Shown one piece after another: positions 17,541 through 27,400 of a stretch of 64,000 nt of DNA. Position 1 is the stretch's first letter; each line of letters begins with the position of its first letter. The position numbers and the translations under genes are program-made. Location of the stretch: assembly GCA_000720845.1 (NCBI GenBank), contig JODU01000025.1, forward strand, positions 1 to 64,000, in the 5' to 3' direction. The DNA comes from Kitasatospora aureofaciens. Lineage in GTDB: Bacteria; Actinomycetota; Actinomycetes; Streptomycetales; Streptomycetaceae. Below the pieces are notes generated by a model. It made no database searches and was not told where the DNA came from. It saw only the letters and a program-made list of their open reading frames with translations.

Positions 17541-18697
17541 TGAGTGTGGACCGGACCCCCGACGCGCGCACCCCGCTGGACACCCGCGCGGGTACGGGCA
17601 CGGCACGCACCGGTACGACGGGAGCCGGTACGGCCGTCGAGCCTCTGCTGAGCGTGCGTGACCTGACGGTCACCCTGCCCAGGGCCGGGCGCGACGTCCG
17701 GCTCCTCGACGGGGTCGGCCTCGAGGTCCGCCCCGGCGAGGTGCTGGGCATCGCCGGGGAATCGGGCAGCGGCAAGACCGTGACCGGCATGACCCTGGTC
17801 GGCCTCGGACCCGACCGGGCCACCGTCACCGGGTCGGTCCGCTTCGACGGCCGGGAGCTGGTCGGACTCCACGACAAGGAGTGGGGCCAGGTACGCGGAC
17901 GGGACATCGCGGTCGTCTTCCAGGACCCCTCCTCCGCCCTGCACCCGATGCTCACCGTCGGCCGGCAGCTCACCGACCACGTCCGCCGCCACCAGGGCGT
18001 CAGCCGCAAGCAGGCGGCCGCCCGCGCGGCCGAACTGCTCGACCTGGTGCGGATCCCCGGCGGGGCCTCGGCCGCCGCCCGCTACCCGCACCAGTTCTCC
18101 GGCGGCATGCGCCAGCGCATCGCCATCGCCTCCGCCCTGGCCTGCGGACCGCGCCTGCTCATCGCCGACGAGCCGACCACCGCCCTCGACGTCACCGTCC
18201 AGGCCGGAATCGTCGAACTCCTCGACGAACTGCGGCGCGAGACGGACATGGCCGTCGTCATGGTCACCCACGACCTCGGCGTCCTGTCCTCCGTCGCCGA
18301 CCGGATCGCCGTCTTCTACTCCGGCCGCGTCATCGAGACCGGCACCGTCTCAGAAGTCATCAGTGCACCACAACACCCGTACACACGCGGCCTGTTGCAG
18401 GCCCTGCCGCACGCCTCGCTCGGCGAGCGCTCCGCCGTCGGGCACGCCGTGCCGCTGCGCCCCATACCCGGTTCGGCCCCCGCCGCCGACGCTCCGGTGC
18501 CCGGCTGCCCCTTCCACCCCCGCTGCTCGTCGGCGGTCGACGGCTGCGACCGCACCCGTCCGGTGCCGGTCGCCATCGGCCCCGCCCGTACGGCCGCCTG
18601 CCTACTCGCCGAGCCCGGCGTCGTCCGCCCCGCCGACGCCCCACCGACACCCGGCCTCCTCCCCGCGGCCGACACCCTCGTCAGGAGGAAGGCATGA
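17537..18697 (+). CDS. Peptide ABC transporter ATP-binding protein, DppD type
   Basis: Cytoplasmic ATPase of 386 residues with Walker A GESGSGKT, Q-loop VFQDPSSALHPM, signature FSGGMRQRIAIA, Walker B LLIADEPTTALD and the H-loop VTHD. The C-terminal oligopeptide-transporter motif with clustered cysteines (GCPFHPRCSS...GCDRT) is present; such clusters bind Fe-S or zinc in related ATPases. Two adjacent ATG codons follow GGAG; the second, at 17540, has the better spacing. It energises uptake together with the DppF-type ATPase. Confidence 0.92.
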   Translation: MMSVDRTPDARTPLDTRAGTGTARTGTTGAGTAVEPLLSVRDLTVTLPRAGRDVRLLDGVGLEVRPGEVLGIAGESGSGKTVTGMTLVGLGPDRATVTGSVRFDGRELVGLHDKEWGQVRGRDIAVVFQDPSSALHPMLTVGRQLTDHVRRHQGVSRKQAAARAAELLDLVRIPGGASAAARYPHQFSGGMRQRIAIASALACGPRLLIADEPTTALDVTVQAGIVELLDELRRETDMAVVMVTHDLGVLSSVADRIAVFYSGRVIETGTVSEVISAPQHPYTRGLLQALPHASLGERSAVGHAVPLRPIPGSAPAADAPVPGCPFHPRCSSAVDGCDRTRPVPVAIGPARTAACLLAEPGVVRPADAPPTPGLLPAADTLVRRKA

Positions 18698-19713
18698 GCG
18701 TGCCCGCAGGCCACCCGACCGCACCGCTGCTCCGCGTCGAGGACGTGGTCGTCGAATACCCGCGCAAGGGGCTGCCCCCGATGCGTGCCCTGGCCGGCGT
18801 CGGCCTGGAGATCATGCCCGGCGAAGTCGTGGGCATCGTCGGGGAGTCCGGCTGCGGCAAGTCCACCCTGGCCCGGGCCATCACCGGTCTCGCACCGGTA
18901 CGGGCGGGCGCCGTCGCCTTCGACGGCACGCCGGTCGGGACCATGGGACGCCGGCGCCGCGCCGCCGGCCTGCTGCCGCTGCAGATGGTGTTCCAGGACC
19001 CGAACGCCTCGCTCAACCCCCGGCGCACCATCGGCGCGCAGATCCAGGAAGTCGTGGCCGCCCGCGAGCGCGCGCAGGGCACCGGGCGCGGGCGACGCGA
19101 CCCGGAGACCGCACGCGAGGCCGCCGAGGCGCTGCGGCGGGTCGGCCTTCCGGACACAGCGGCGGACAAGTACCCGCACGAGTTCTCCGGCGGGCAGCGG
19201 CAGCGGGCCGCGATCGCCCGGGCGCTCGCCTCCCGTCCGAAGATGATCGTCGCGGACGAGCCGGTGTCGGCCCTCGACGCCTCCGCGCAGGCGGCGGTGG
19301 CGAACCTCCTGCGCGACCTGTCGCGGGAGGAGGGCATCGCGCTCGCGTTCATCTCGCACGACCTGGCGGTGGTCGGCGCGCTCGCCGACCGGGTGGTCGT
19401 CATGTACCTCGGCCGTGTCGTCGAGACGGGCACCGTCGAACAGATCTTCAACGCGCCGCGGCACCCCTACACCCAGGCCCTGCTGGCCGCCGTACCCGTA
19501 CCGGACGGCACCGGATCCCGCCCGCGGGCGCTGACCGGCGAGGTACCCGACCCGGGCAGCCCCCCGCCCGGCTGCCGCTTCCACCCGCGCTGCCCGCTGT
19601 CCGTCGACCGCTGCCGCACCGACGAGCCCGTTCTGCTGGGGATGCCGGGCACGACGGTGGACTCCGAGGTGGCCTGCTGGGTCGCGCAGGCGCAGGCACC
19701 GGCGGCGGTCTGA
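18694..19713 (+). CDS. Peptide ABC transporter ATP-binding protein, DppF type
   Basis: Cytoplasmic ATPase of 339 residues. Walker A is GESGCGKST, the Q-loop is VFQDPNASLNPR, the signature is FSGGQRQRAAIARALA, Walker B is MIVADEPVSALD and the H-loop is ISHD. The DppF-type GCRFHPRCPLSVDRC motif lies near the C-terminus. An AGGAGGA ribosome binding site precedes the ATG, which overlaps the previous stop codon. It is the last gene of the operon, followed by a strong terminator hairpin. Confidence 0.92.
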   Translation: MSVPAGHPTAPLLRVEDVVVEYPRKGLPPMRALAGVGLEIMPGEVVGIVGESGCGKSTLARAITGLAPVRAGAVAFDGTPVGTMGRRRRAAGLLPLQMVFQDPNASLNPRRTIGAQIQEVVAARERAQGTGRGRRDPETAREAAEALRRVGLPDTAADKYPHEFSGGQRQRAAIARALASRPKMIVADEPVSALDASAQAAVANLLRDLSREEGIALAFISHDLAVVGALADRVVVMYLGRVVETGTVEQIFNAPRHPYTQALLAAVPVPDGTGSRPRALTGEVPDPGSPPPGCRFHPRCPLSVDRCRTDEPVLLGMPGTTVDSEVACWVAQAQAPAAV

Positions 19714-19725
19714 GAGCGCGACGCC

Positions 19726-19763
19726 CCACCTAGGGCCCGCACGCCCGTGCGGGCCCTAGGTGG
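19726..19763 (+). terminator. Perfect 18-bp-stem terminator
   Basis: CCACCTAGGGCCCGCACG and its exact reverse complement are separated by two bases. It lies 12 bp after the last transporter gene. There is no T-tract, as is usual for Streptomyces terminators. The symmetric hairpin could stop transcription from both sides. Confidence 0.85.
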
Positions 19764-19783
19764 CCACGCGGGACGGGCGGGCT

Positions 19784-19846
19784 CTAGAAGAAGCCCAGCT
19801 TCTTCGGCGAGTACGACACCAGGAGGTTCTTGGTCTGCTGGTGGTA
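19784..19846 (-). pseudogene. 3' scrap of an aldehyde dehydrogenase gene
   Basis: The minus strand encodes YHQQTKNLLVSYSPKKLGFF followed by a stop, which matches the C-terminus of ExaC-type aldehyde dehydrogenases (HYQQTKNLLVSYS). Upstream of codon about -21 the sequence no longer resembles the enzyme. About 95 percent of the gene is therefore absent. It marks a recombination edge directly before the accessory zone. Confidence 0.55.
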
Positions 19847-20457
19847 CAGCGGTTGCGCGCCCCTGAACTGTGGTGATGGCGCAAAAGGTAGCCTTCGTGG
19901 CTCAGTTGGTCCGCGTATGGTCCGGATCTTGCTGGAAGGGCGACGCCGTATGGGAGTCGCTGCATCTGCGGTACCACATGGCACAGGTTGTAGAGACCGT
20001 CCAGGGGCGTCTGTGCCAGTCCAGCAAGGGCATGGAATTGCAGGTCAGGGCCTTTTGGCCCGAGAAGGTCTACCCAGTTGGTGATTGCGGTGTGACAGGA
20101 GGGTGATATCGCGAGGCCCCAACGAGGTCCTTCTCTTGGCGGGACTTCTCAGCGAATCGATGAAACGGCGAAGCCGCAATCGAGTACTCCGTTGCGGCTT
20201 CGCCGTGAGGTGGCATGAGCTGGCGCGTGCGACGTGGTCGGTTCCTCGTGCGGTGCGAGTGCCTGTGACTCTTTGGCGTGCGTGATTTGCGATCGCACCC
20301 GCTCACCCGACGGGACGAGGGTGCGTGCCCCCCAGCGAGACCGGGTCATGCAGGGCAGCACCTGGGGCTGGCCCTCAGCTGTGCCTGTGTCTACCTCACG
20401 CAGCGCGCCCGGACCCGTTATCTCAGGGGATCGGTCCGGGCGCTCGGCGGCGGAGGG
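19847..20457. other. Edge of accessory region, no firmly supported gene
   Basis: About 600 bp of lower G+C. An open frame on the plus strand (19870-20106, 78 residues, rich in Trp, Val and Gln) could be a fragment of a real gene, but it has no ribosome binding site and no recognisable family. A strong hairpin lies at 20166-20205. Confidence 0.4.
20166..20205. terminator. Hairpin with perfect 14-bp stem
   Basis: CGGCGAAGCCGCAA and TTGCGGCTTCGCCG flank a 12-base loop. It is placed 250 bp beyond the stop of the minus-strand VCBS-repeat gene and 60 bp beyond a short plus-strand frame, so it may act as a bidirectional terminator. Confidence 0.55.
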
Positions 20458-23400
20458 TCATCCGATGGCGATGCGGTCCTTCCAGTACGAGCGGGATGTG
20501 ATGATTTCGGATCCTGCGCCGGGGAGTACGTCGGGTTTTCCGGCGTATATCCGGACCGACCCGTCTGCGCGGACGGTCCAGACGTCGGGGACGGAGTCGC
20601 CGGTGACGTCGGGGGTGCCGAGGATGTGCGGGATGGAGGCGCGGGACCAGCCGCCGCCGGAGTACGCGATGTCCGCGCCGCCTGCGGAGTTGGCCCCGGA
20701 GGCCAGCGAGCTGAGGTCGACGCCGGTGCCGGAGGCGTTGGCGATGCCCTTGCGGAGGCGGAGGGCGGCGTCGGGGTCGGAGCGGTAGATCATGTCGGCG
20801 ACTCCGTCGCCGGATACGTCCCCGACGGTGACGATGTCCCGGGCGTCCCAGAGAGTCGAGGTCAGCCGGGTCGCGCTGCTGATCGTGGCTCCGTGGTACC
20901 CGATCAGTGCCCACAGTTCCGTGCCGGCGCGGGCGAGGAAGTCGGTCTTCCCGTCACCGGTGATGTCACCGGCGGCGATGATTTGGTCCATGGACGTGGG
21001 TGATGGGGCGCCTGCCGGAAGGAGGATCTCTCTGCGTTTGTCGACGTTCACTGCGCCGTAGCCGTCGCCCGGGTAGACCCACAGCTTCCCGCCGACTCTG
21101 ACGACGAGGTCTTGGAGGCCGTCACCGCCGTAGATGTCACCGTTGTGTGTGATCAGGGAGCCCTTGAAGTGGCCGGCGGGTGCGGCGACGAACGGCGGCA
21201 GACCGTCCTCGGAGCCGGGGTCCTTGGCGGGATTGGCGCGGTAGGCGCCGGGCATGGAGTAGTCGAGGTCACCGCTGGCGCGGGCGAGGTCGGGTGTGGC
21301 CTGGGACGGGTAGAGGGCGAGGTTGCCTGCGGCAGTCACGACCATGAGGTCGGCGAGGTCGTCGCCCGTGAAGTCGCCGGCGCTGTCGGCTTCGTCGCGC
21401 GGGCTGACGTAGAAGAAGTAGAGGGCCGGGGTGGAGGCGTTGCCTGCTCCGTCGACGGCGCGGATGTAGAGGACGTTGGGGCCGGCTGTCGGGGGTTTGG
21501 CTCCGGTGATGGTCGTCGGGGTGGTGACGGCGGTTCCGGCGGTACGGCTCTTGGAGAAGTTGTAGTTGGAACCGTTGAAGGAGTATTCGAAGCGGACGGT
21601 GTCGGTGGAGCCGGCGTAGACGGTGAAGGAGCCCGCCGTACCAAACTTCAGCTTCGACCAGTTGGCGTCCTCTGCGTCGTTTCCGAAGCCGTTCTCCGAG
21701 CCGTCGGCGTCGGGGAAGTCGGTGGAGGTGACCTTGGGACGTTTGGGTGCGGTGGTGTCCAGGACGAACCGGCAGGGCGTCTTCGCCGGCGAGTAGCCGG
21801 AAGTGGCGCCCTTGTCGTCGATGCTGCGGACCCGCCAGGAGTACAGGGTGCCGTTGGTCAGTTTGCTGGTGGGGAAGGCGGGCGTGGAGCGCAGGGCATC
21901 GCCGCCGTCACTGCCGGTGGACACCTTGCCCGTGGAGCCGAGCACGTCGCCGGTGGTGCCCCACTTGCCGGTGGGCCAGAGGTCGAAGTCCAGATAGTCG
22001 AGGTTGCTGTCCTTGTCCTTGCCTCGCGCGGTGAAGGTGACGCTGCCTGCACCCATCCGGACGTACGGTTCGGTGGTGGTGCACTTGGCGTCGGGGGACA
22101 GGTCGAGGTTGGTGGGGGACGAGGGGCGTCGGTTGTAGACGAGTTCGAGTGCGGGCCCGTTGTCGCCGTTGGCCTGGAACTTCTTCCAGGCGTACTGTGA
22201 TTTCTCGTCTCGGGCGCGCATCCCGAAGGTGATTTTGGAGCGGCCGAGGTCGGCGTAGTTCTGTGCGGCCTTCTTCACGTCGAAGGTCTCGTAGGCGTCG
22301 CGGCAGCCGGATTTGTAGCCGTGCGCGAAGCTACGGGTCTGCAGTTTGTTGCCGTCGGTCAGTTTCGGGGCGTTTTTCCAGTTGGTCCTTTTGCTGATTG
22401 CTCCGGTGACGTGGACGCTCATCGACCGGGCGCTGCAGGACCAGGAGTACGTTTCCAGCAGGCGCAGCTTGGCGCTGCTGATCTTCGCTCCCTTGAGGTT
22501 CTTGTCGAAGTTCATGTTGAAGAAGGAGCGGGATGTGCCCCAGGTGTCGGACTCGAAGCCGACCCGGGCTTCGTGGGTGCCGCCCTTGTTGAACCCCTTG
22601 CCGTTGTAGAAGGTGGCGTTGGGGTGCCGGCTGTAGGCGGTTGTCCAGTTGTCCATGTGCTTGGTGACGGACGGGTCGACGAAGACCGGGTACGTCGTCT
22701 CCGGATCGTTGAGGAAGTTCAGATCCGGGGTGATGACCCAGTTGTCGCCCGAGAGATCGGACTCCACGGTGTTGCCCAGGGAGTCCGGTGCCGGTCCGTC
22801 GAGCAGCGGGAGTGAAAGGGTTGCCGCTGATCCCGTCTGTGACGGGGCGGGGGTGGGTTCGGCGGGGGCGGTGGGGGTGGCGGTCTCCGACGGTGTGACC
22901 TCAGGGCCGTCGGTGGGCGTCGGCAGGCTCGGGGCTTCGGATTCCCGGTCGGTCTGTTCGTCGGACTCGGCGTCGTTCGTCGCTTCTTCGGCCGGTACCG
23001 GCTCCGGTGTCCAGGACTGCGAGCTGCCGGGCTCGGGGCTCTCCGAGCCGGTCGGCTGGGCAGTGGCGCCGACCTGACCGTCGGTGACGGCGGGCTGGCC
23101 GGTGGAGTCCCACATCAGCGGGGTGCCGGAGCTGGCCACCTCGGTGCCGTAGAAGGTCTCGGCCGTCAGGACGCCGGACAGCGGGGCGAGGCGGAAGGTC
23201 AGGTCTTCGGAGGTGATGCCGTAGGAGAGCTGCTGCACCAGCGGGTTGGCTGCGGCTGCGCGGTTCTTCAGGACGAGGAGCTGGGCGAAGCCGTCGTTGT
23301 CCGCGGTGAGCACCAGGTCCGCGCCGGGGAAGATCTCCGGATACAGGGCGCGAGAACCGTCGATGACGGGAGCGGGGACCGGGCCCGGCCAGGTGAGCTG

Positions 23401-23931
23401 GATGGCGTATTCACCGGCATCGCCCACATAGAGCGTGACGAGATCGCTTGCTCCGGCTGCGGCCGCGGCTGGAGCATCTTTTGCCAGCGACACACGCCGC
23501 ACCCCGGCTCGCGAGGCCCGCTTGGGGGTCTGCTTGCCTGAGCCTGCGGTGAACACCATCCGGGTGCTGGTGGCAGTGGTCTCCCAGCCGGCTTCGCTGC
23601 GCCGCAGATCCGTGTTGATCGCACGCCATTCGCCGTCCTTGTGGACCCGGACCGGCGAGGCGTGGAAGCGCGTCGCGAGCTGGCCGTCGGGACGGGCCCA
23701 TGTGGTCGAATGCTCGGTACGGTCCGCCGTGACCTCGACCTGATTGCCTGTGCGGGCGGCCTGGACGAAGGCGGCGCTCTCCGTGACCGCCTTCGCCCGC
23801 TGAGGCTTGGCAGGCTGTCGTGCGTCGGAGCCGTCGAACCCGGCATAGCCGATGCCGGTCGCTGCGACCGCCGCGGCGAGGGCGAACACCAGGGTGCGCC
23901 GTCCGGGCATGCGGAACTGGCTGGTTGGCAT
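20458..23931 (-). CDS. Exported DNRLRE-domain protein with C-terminal VCBS/FG-GAP repeats
   Basis: A 1157-residue surface or secreted protein. Residues 10-35 form a signal-like hydrophobic segment after a basic start. A Pro/Ser/Thr/Glu-rich linker (about 290-395) is followed by a DNRLRE domain (about 425-610; YPVFVDPSVTKHMDNW, RSFFNMNFD, LKGAKISSAKLRL). Two fibronectin-like segments come next, then at least four FG-GAP/VCBS repeats near the C-terminus, each with a calcium-type loop (GDFTGDDLADL, GDITGDGKTDF, GDVSGDGVADM, PDVTGDSVPDV). It is transcribed divergently from the RHS toxin gene. Proteins of this architecture often accompany RHS genes in Streptomyces. A structural or adhesive partner role is inference. 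Confidence 0.85.
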   Translation of the reverse strand: MPTSQFRMPGRRTLVFALAAAVAATGIGYAGFDGSDARQPAKPQRAKAVTESAAFVQAARTGNQVEVTADRTEHSTTWARPDGQLATRFHASPVRVHKDGEWRAINTDLRRSEAGWETTATSTRMVFTAGSGKQTPKRASRAGVRRVSLAKDAPAAAAAGASDLVTLYVGDAGEYAIQLTWPGPVPAPVIDGSRALYPEIFPGADLVLTADNDGFAQLLVLKNRAAAANPLVQQLSYGITSEDLTFRLAPLSGVLTAETFYGTEVASSGTPLMWDSTGQPAVTDGQVGATAQPTGSESPEPGSSQSWTPEPVPAEEATNDAESDEQTDRESEAPSLPTPTDGPEVTPSETATPTAPAEPTPAPSQTGSAATLSLPLLDGPAPDSLGNTVESDLSGDNWVITPDLNFLNDPETTYPVFVDPSVTKHMDNWTTAYSRHPNATFYNGKGFNKGGTHEARVGFESDTWGTSRSFFNMNFDKNLKGAKISSAKLRLLETYSWSCSARSMSVHVTGAISKRTNWKNAPKLTDGNKLQTRSFAHGYKSGCRDAYETFDVKKAAQNYADLGRSKITFGMRARDEKSQYAWKKFQANGDNGPALELVYNRRPSSPTNLDLSPDAKCTTTEPYVRMGAGSVTFTARGKDKDSNLDYLDFDLWPTGKWGTTGDVLGSTGKVSTGSDGGDALRSTPAFPTSKLTNGTLYSWRVRSIDDKGATSGYSPAKTPCRFVLDTTAPKRPKVTSTDFPDADGSENGFGNDAEDANWSKLKFGTAGSFTVYAGSTDTVRFEYSFNGSNYNFSKSRTAGTAVTTPTTITGAKPPTAGPNVLYIRAVDGAGNASTPALYFFYVSPRDEADSAGDFTGDDLADLMVVTAAGNLALYPSQATPDLARASGDLDYSMPGAYRANPAKDPGSEDGLPPFVAAPAGHFKGSLITHNGDIYGGDGLQDLVVRVGGKLWVYPGDGYGAVNVDKRREILLPAGAPSPTSMDQIIAAGDITGDGKTDFLARAGTELWALIGYHGATISSATRLTSTLWDARDIVTVGDVSGDGVADMIYRSDPDAALRLRKGIANASGTGVDLSSLASGANSAGGADIAYSGGGWSRASIPHILGTPDVTGDSVPDVWTVRADGSVRIYAGKPDVLPGAGSEIITSRSYWKDRIAIG

Positions 23932-24470
23932 CGTGAGAGGTCCCCTTCCCCATGCCCGGCACGCAGATCCACGTGTGCGGGCTCCTCCGGAACGATGTGG
24001 CCGGCCATGGCGAAGCGGACCGTTCCGTACGGGGGCGCGGGCATGGCACGGCGAGCTGATGATGACTCATGAGCCGCCTGTCGTCACCCTGTGAGTTCAC
24101 ACGGCCGGGGCTCGGACCGGCTGGCTTGTCTTCGTACAGGTGCGCCACCCCGCCGGGCGAATGAGTGAGAAGGAGTAAAGTGGGGTCCTCAAATCGACAT
24201 CAAATACCCCCCTCACAACTGAATTTGAGGGGGTATCAGATGCTATTCCGTGAACTCATGGCTACTGCGCCATCTAAGCCTTCTCAGAGGGATATGGCCT
24301 GCTTGCCGCACTCTGTGAGTGACTTTGTCGATACATGGCGTGACGATGATCACTAATGCTCCGAGTGTCTGGCGTTTCTTCACAGACCTCTCACAGAATT
24401 CGCCCGATCTGTTTCGTCCTGCGCGAGGTCCCTCTCCGACCCCGCTCCAAGTGGTCCGGGGGGTCCCTCC
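23932..24470. other. Divergent promoter region of the two giant exported proteins
   Basis: About 540 bp between divergent starts, with an A+T-richer core at 24165-24360 that stands out from its surroundings. A short frame (24240-24356; ATG after GAGGGGGTATCAG) of 38 codons is possible but weak. The region includes the inverted repeat at 24204-24235. Confidence 0.5.
24204..24235. promoter_or_regulatory. Inverted repeat in the VCBS-RHS intergenic region
   Basis: ATACCCCCCTCA and TGAGGGGGTAT form imperfect arms around a loop of about eight bases in an A+T-rich segment. It could be an operator shared by both giant genes or a terminator; position does not decide. Confidence 0.4.
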
Positions 24471-27400
24471 GTGTTCGGTCGAACTCGCTCGTCTCGAAGC
24501 CTGCGCGTCCGCAGAGCCGTCGTCGCCGCAGCCGGTGCCGCCGTGCTCGTCGGTCTGCTGCCCGCGACATCGGTGGCCGTGCCACCGGTCCCGCCGGTCA
24601 ACGAACCGGGGCGCGAAGCCCTGCTGCTCGAGTCGCTCGACAGAGTCGTTCCGGCCGACGGCACTCCGGTCAACCAGGACGTCGAGAGCCTGAAGACCGA
24701 CGTTCCGCAGGACAGGCAAGAAGCACCGTCCGGCACCGCCACCCCACTTCCCGCGTCCACCGCAACGGTCACCTTTCCGTCCGGTGCCGCACGGAGCCTG
24801 TCCGCCACCGTCGAGCCCCAGTCCTCGGACCAGATCCCGGTCACGCTTGCCCCGGCCGAGGGGCAGCCCACCCCCACCGGTGCGTGGGGAGTGACCGTGG
24901 ACGCCCGCACCGACGTCACCACGCAGGGCGTGGACGGTGCGGTCATCCGCGTCGACCCGCCGGACACGGGGGCGGTGCCGGTCGCGCTCTCGCTGGACTA
25001 CGGAACCTTCGAGAACCTCTACGGCGCCGACTGGGGCTCCCGCCTGCGCCTGGTCCAGTTCCCCGCGTGCTACCTGACCACTCCCGACGCCGAGGAGTGC
25101 CAGGCGTATACGGAGCTGGAGACGGTCAACGACCCGGACACCAACACGGTCTCCGCGACCGTCGACCCGGCCGCCGACGACACCGTCGCCGCCGCTTCCG
25201 AAGGCACCTCCGCGCAGTCGGCCGGCTCCCGGCTCCTGAACGCGGAAGGCAGCGGCGACTCCACCGTGATCGGCGCGGTCGATTCCGGAGCGGGCCCTGG
25301 TGGCTCGTTCAAGGCGACCCCGCTTGCCTCGACCGGCTCCTGGTCGCATGCCGGCAGCTCTGGCGCCTTCGTCTGGTCCTATCCGCTGACCGTTCCAGCG
25401 CCCCCGGCCGGCCCCGTGCCGAAGATCGCGCTCACCTACAACTCGCAGTCCGTGGACGGCCGTACCGGCGTTTCCTCCCCGCAAGGCTCATGGATAGGCG
25501 AAGGCTGGGACTACGACCCCGGTCACATCGAGCGCCGTTACCGCAGTTGCAAGGACGACCGGAAGACCCTGGATGCCGGCGCCCCCAACAACACTGCCAA
25601 ATCCAACAAGACTTCCGACCTGTGCTGGGTCTCGCACAACGCGGTGATGTCCCTCGCCGGCCGGACCACCGAGCTGGTCCGCATCGGCACCACCAACACA
25701 TACCGGCCCGCGTCTGACGACGGCACCAGGGTCACGCTGAAGACCGGTGCGGCGAACGGCGACAACGACGGCGAGTACTGGGAGGTGACCAGCACCGACG
25801 GGACCGTGTACACCTTTGGCCGGCACGAGGTCGGCGCAGGCCACGCCGACACGAACTCGGTCTCCACGGTCCCCGTCTTCGGTAACCATCCCGGCGAACC
25901 GTGTCATGCCACCGCGTTCGCCGACTCCCGCTGTGGAGCGGGCAAGCAGCAGGCGTGGCGCTGGGGCCTGGACAAGGTCGCCGACGTGCATGGCAACGTG
26001 ATGGTCGTCAACTGGAAGCAGGAGACGAACTACTACGCCGTCCGGGACAAGCGCAAGACTCCGGAAGCCTACGAGCGCTTCGCCTACCCCACCGCCATCG
26101 ACTACGGAATGCGCTCGGACGACCTGTCCAAGCCCTCCGCGCAGGTCAGCTTCGGCGTCAAGCAGCGCTGCCTGAAGTCCACCACCGCCTGTGACCCGGC
26201 GAACTTCGCCAAGACCGACGACCCTGGCGCCTACCGCCCCTGGTGGGACACTCCCGGCAACCTCAACTGCAAATCGACGTCCAAGCTCTGCCCCGGCTTC
26301 CCGTCCTTCTGGACACAGATGCGTCTGGACACCGTCACCACCCTCGGTGCCCGCCCCGGCGTGACCGGCCTCGGCAAGGTCGACGTCTACGCCCTGCACC
26401 AGTCGTTCCCCGACGACTGGTACGACACTTCCCCGGGACTGTGGCTCAACTCGATCACCCGAACCGGGTATGGGCCCGGTGACACGAGCGGCACCGTCCA
26501 GTCCAAGGACGGCGTGAGCTTCGCCGAGTACCGCGTCGGCTCCTCCTCGCCGCTCCAGTCCCGCCTGCGTGACCGCCAGCTCCCCAACCTCGTCCGCACC
26601 GGCCCCAAGGACCAGCGACCCGCCTTCACCCGCCCCCGCATCGGCACCGTCGCCACCGAGGCCGGCGCCGACATCGAGGTCGAATACACCGGCGGCTGCG
26701 CCACCCCGCCGACCGAGGACAAGGGCAAGGCGAACGGAACCTGCTACCCCGTCCGCTGGTCCCCGGACGGCGACGAGAAGACGCCTGCCAAGCAGTGGTT
26801 CAACAAGTACGTCGTCGACTCCGTCGTGGAGACCGACAAGGTCACCAATCACGGTCTGCCGATCGTCACCAAGTACAAGTACACCGGCCCCGCCTGGGCC
26901 AAGTCCGACGACGAGTTCCAGCGACCAGCCTTGCGCACATACAGCGACTGGCAGGGCTACCGCCAGGTTTCCGTCATCAAGGGCAGCAAGACCACTTCCA
27001 GCAAGACCGGCAACGACGACCCGCAGTCGCAGTCGTACTCCGAGACCCGCTACTTCCTCGGCACCGGCGGCGAGGTCAAGGACACCACCGGCACGTACAC
27101 CCTGGTCAGCGACGACGCCCCCCAGTACGCGGGCCAGGTCGCCGAGGCCCTCACCTACAAGGACTCGGGTAAGCAGCTCGTCCGGCGCACCCTGAACTTC
27201 CCCTGGTCCAAGCAGACCGCCTCCCGCGCCCGGGAGGCGGAGGACGGCTCGGCCATGGAACCGCTCCTGGCCCACCGCGTCGGCATCAAACGCACCGACG
27301 ACATCCAGTCCCTCGACGACGGATGGCAGTCCAAGCGCATCCTGACCACCGTCGACGACACCTACGGGCTGGCCACCGAGATCGAGAGCTTCGTCGTCAA

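Noticed and set aside
19880..19990. Possible tRNA gene as integration site (GTGGCTCAGTTGGT resembles a D-arm)
   Set aside because: No matching acceptor stem, anticodon arm or T-arm could be found around it.
24240..24356. Small protein of 38 residues with a fair ribosome binding site
   Set aside because: Not counted as a gene because it sits in a promoter region, has no recognisable family and the GAGGGGG is part of an inverted repeat.
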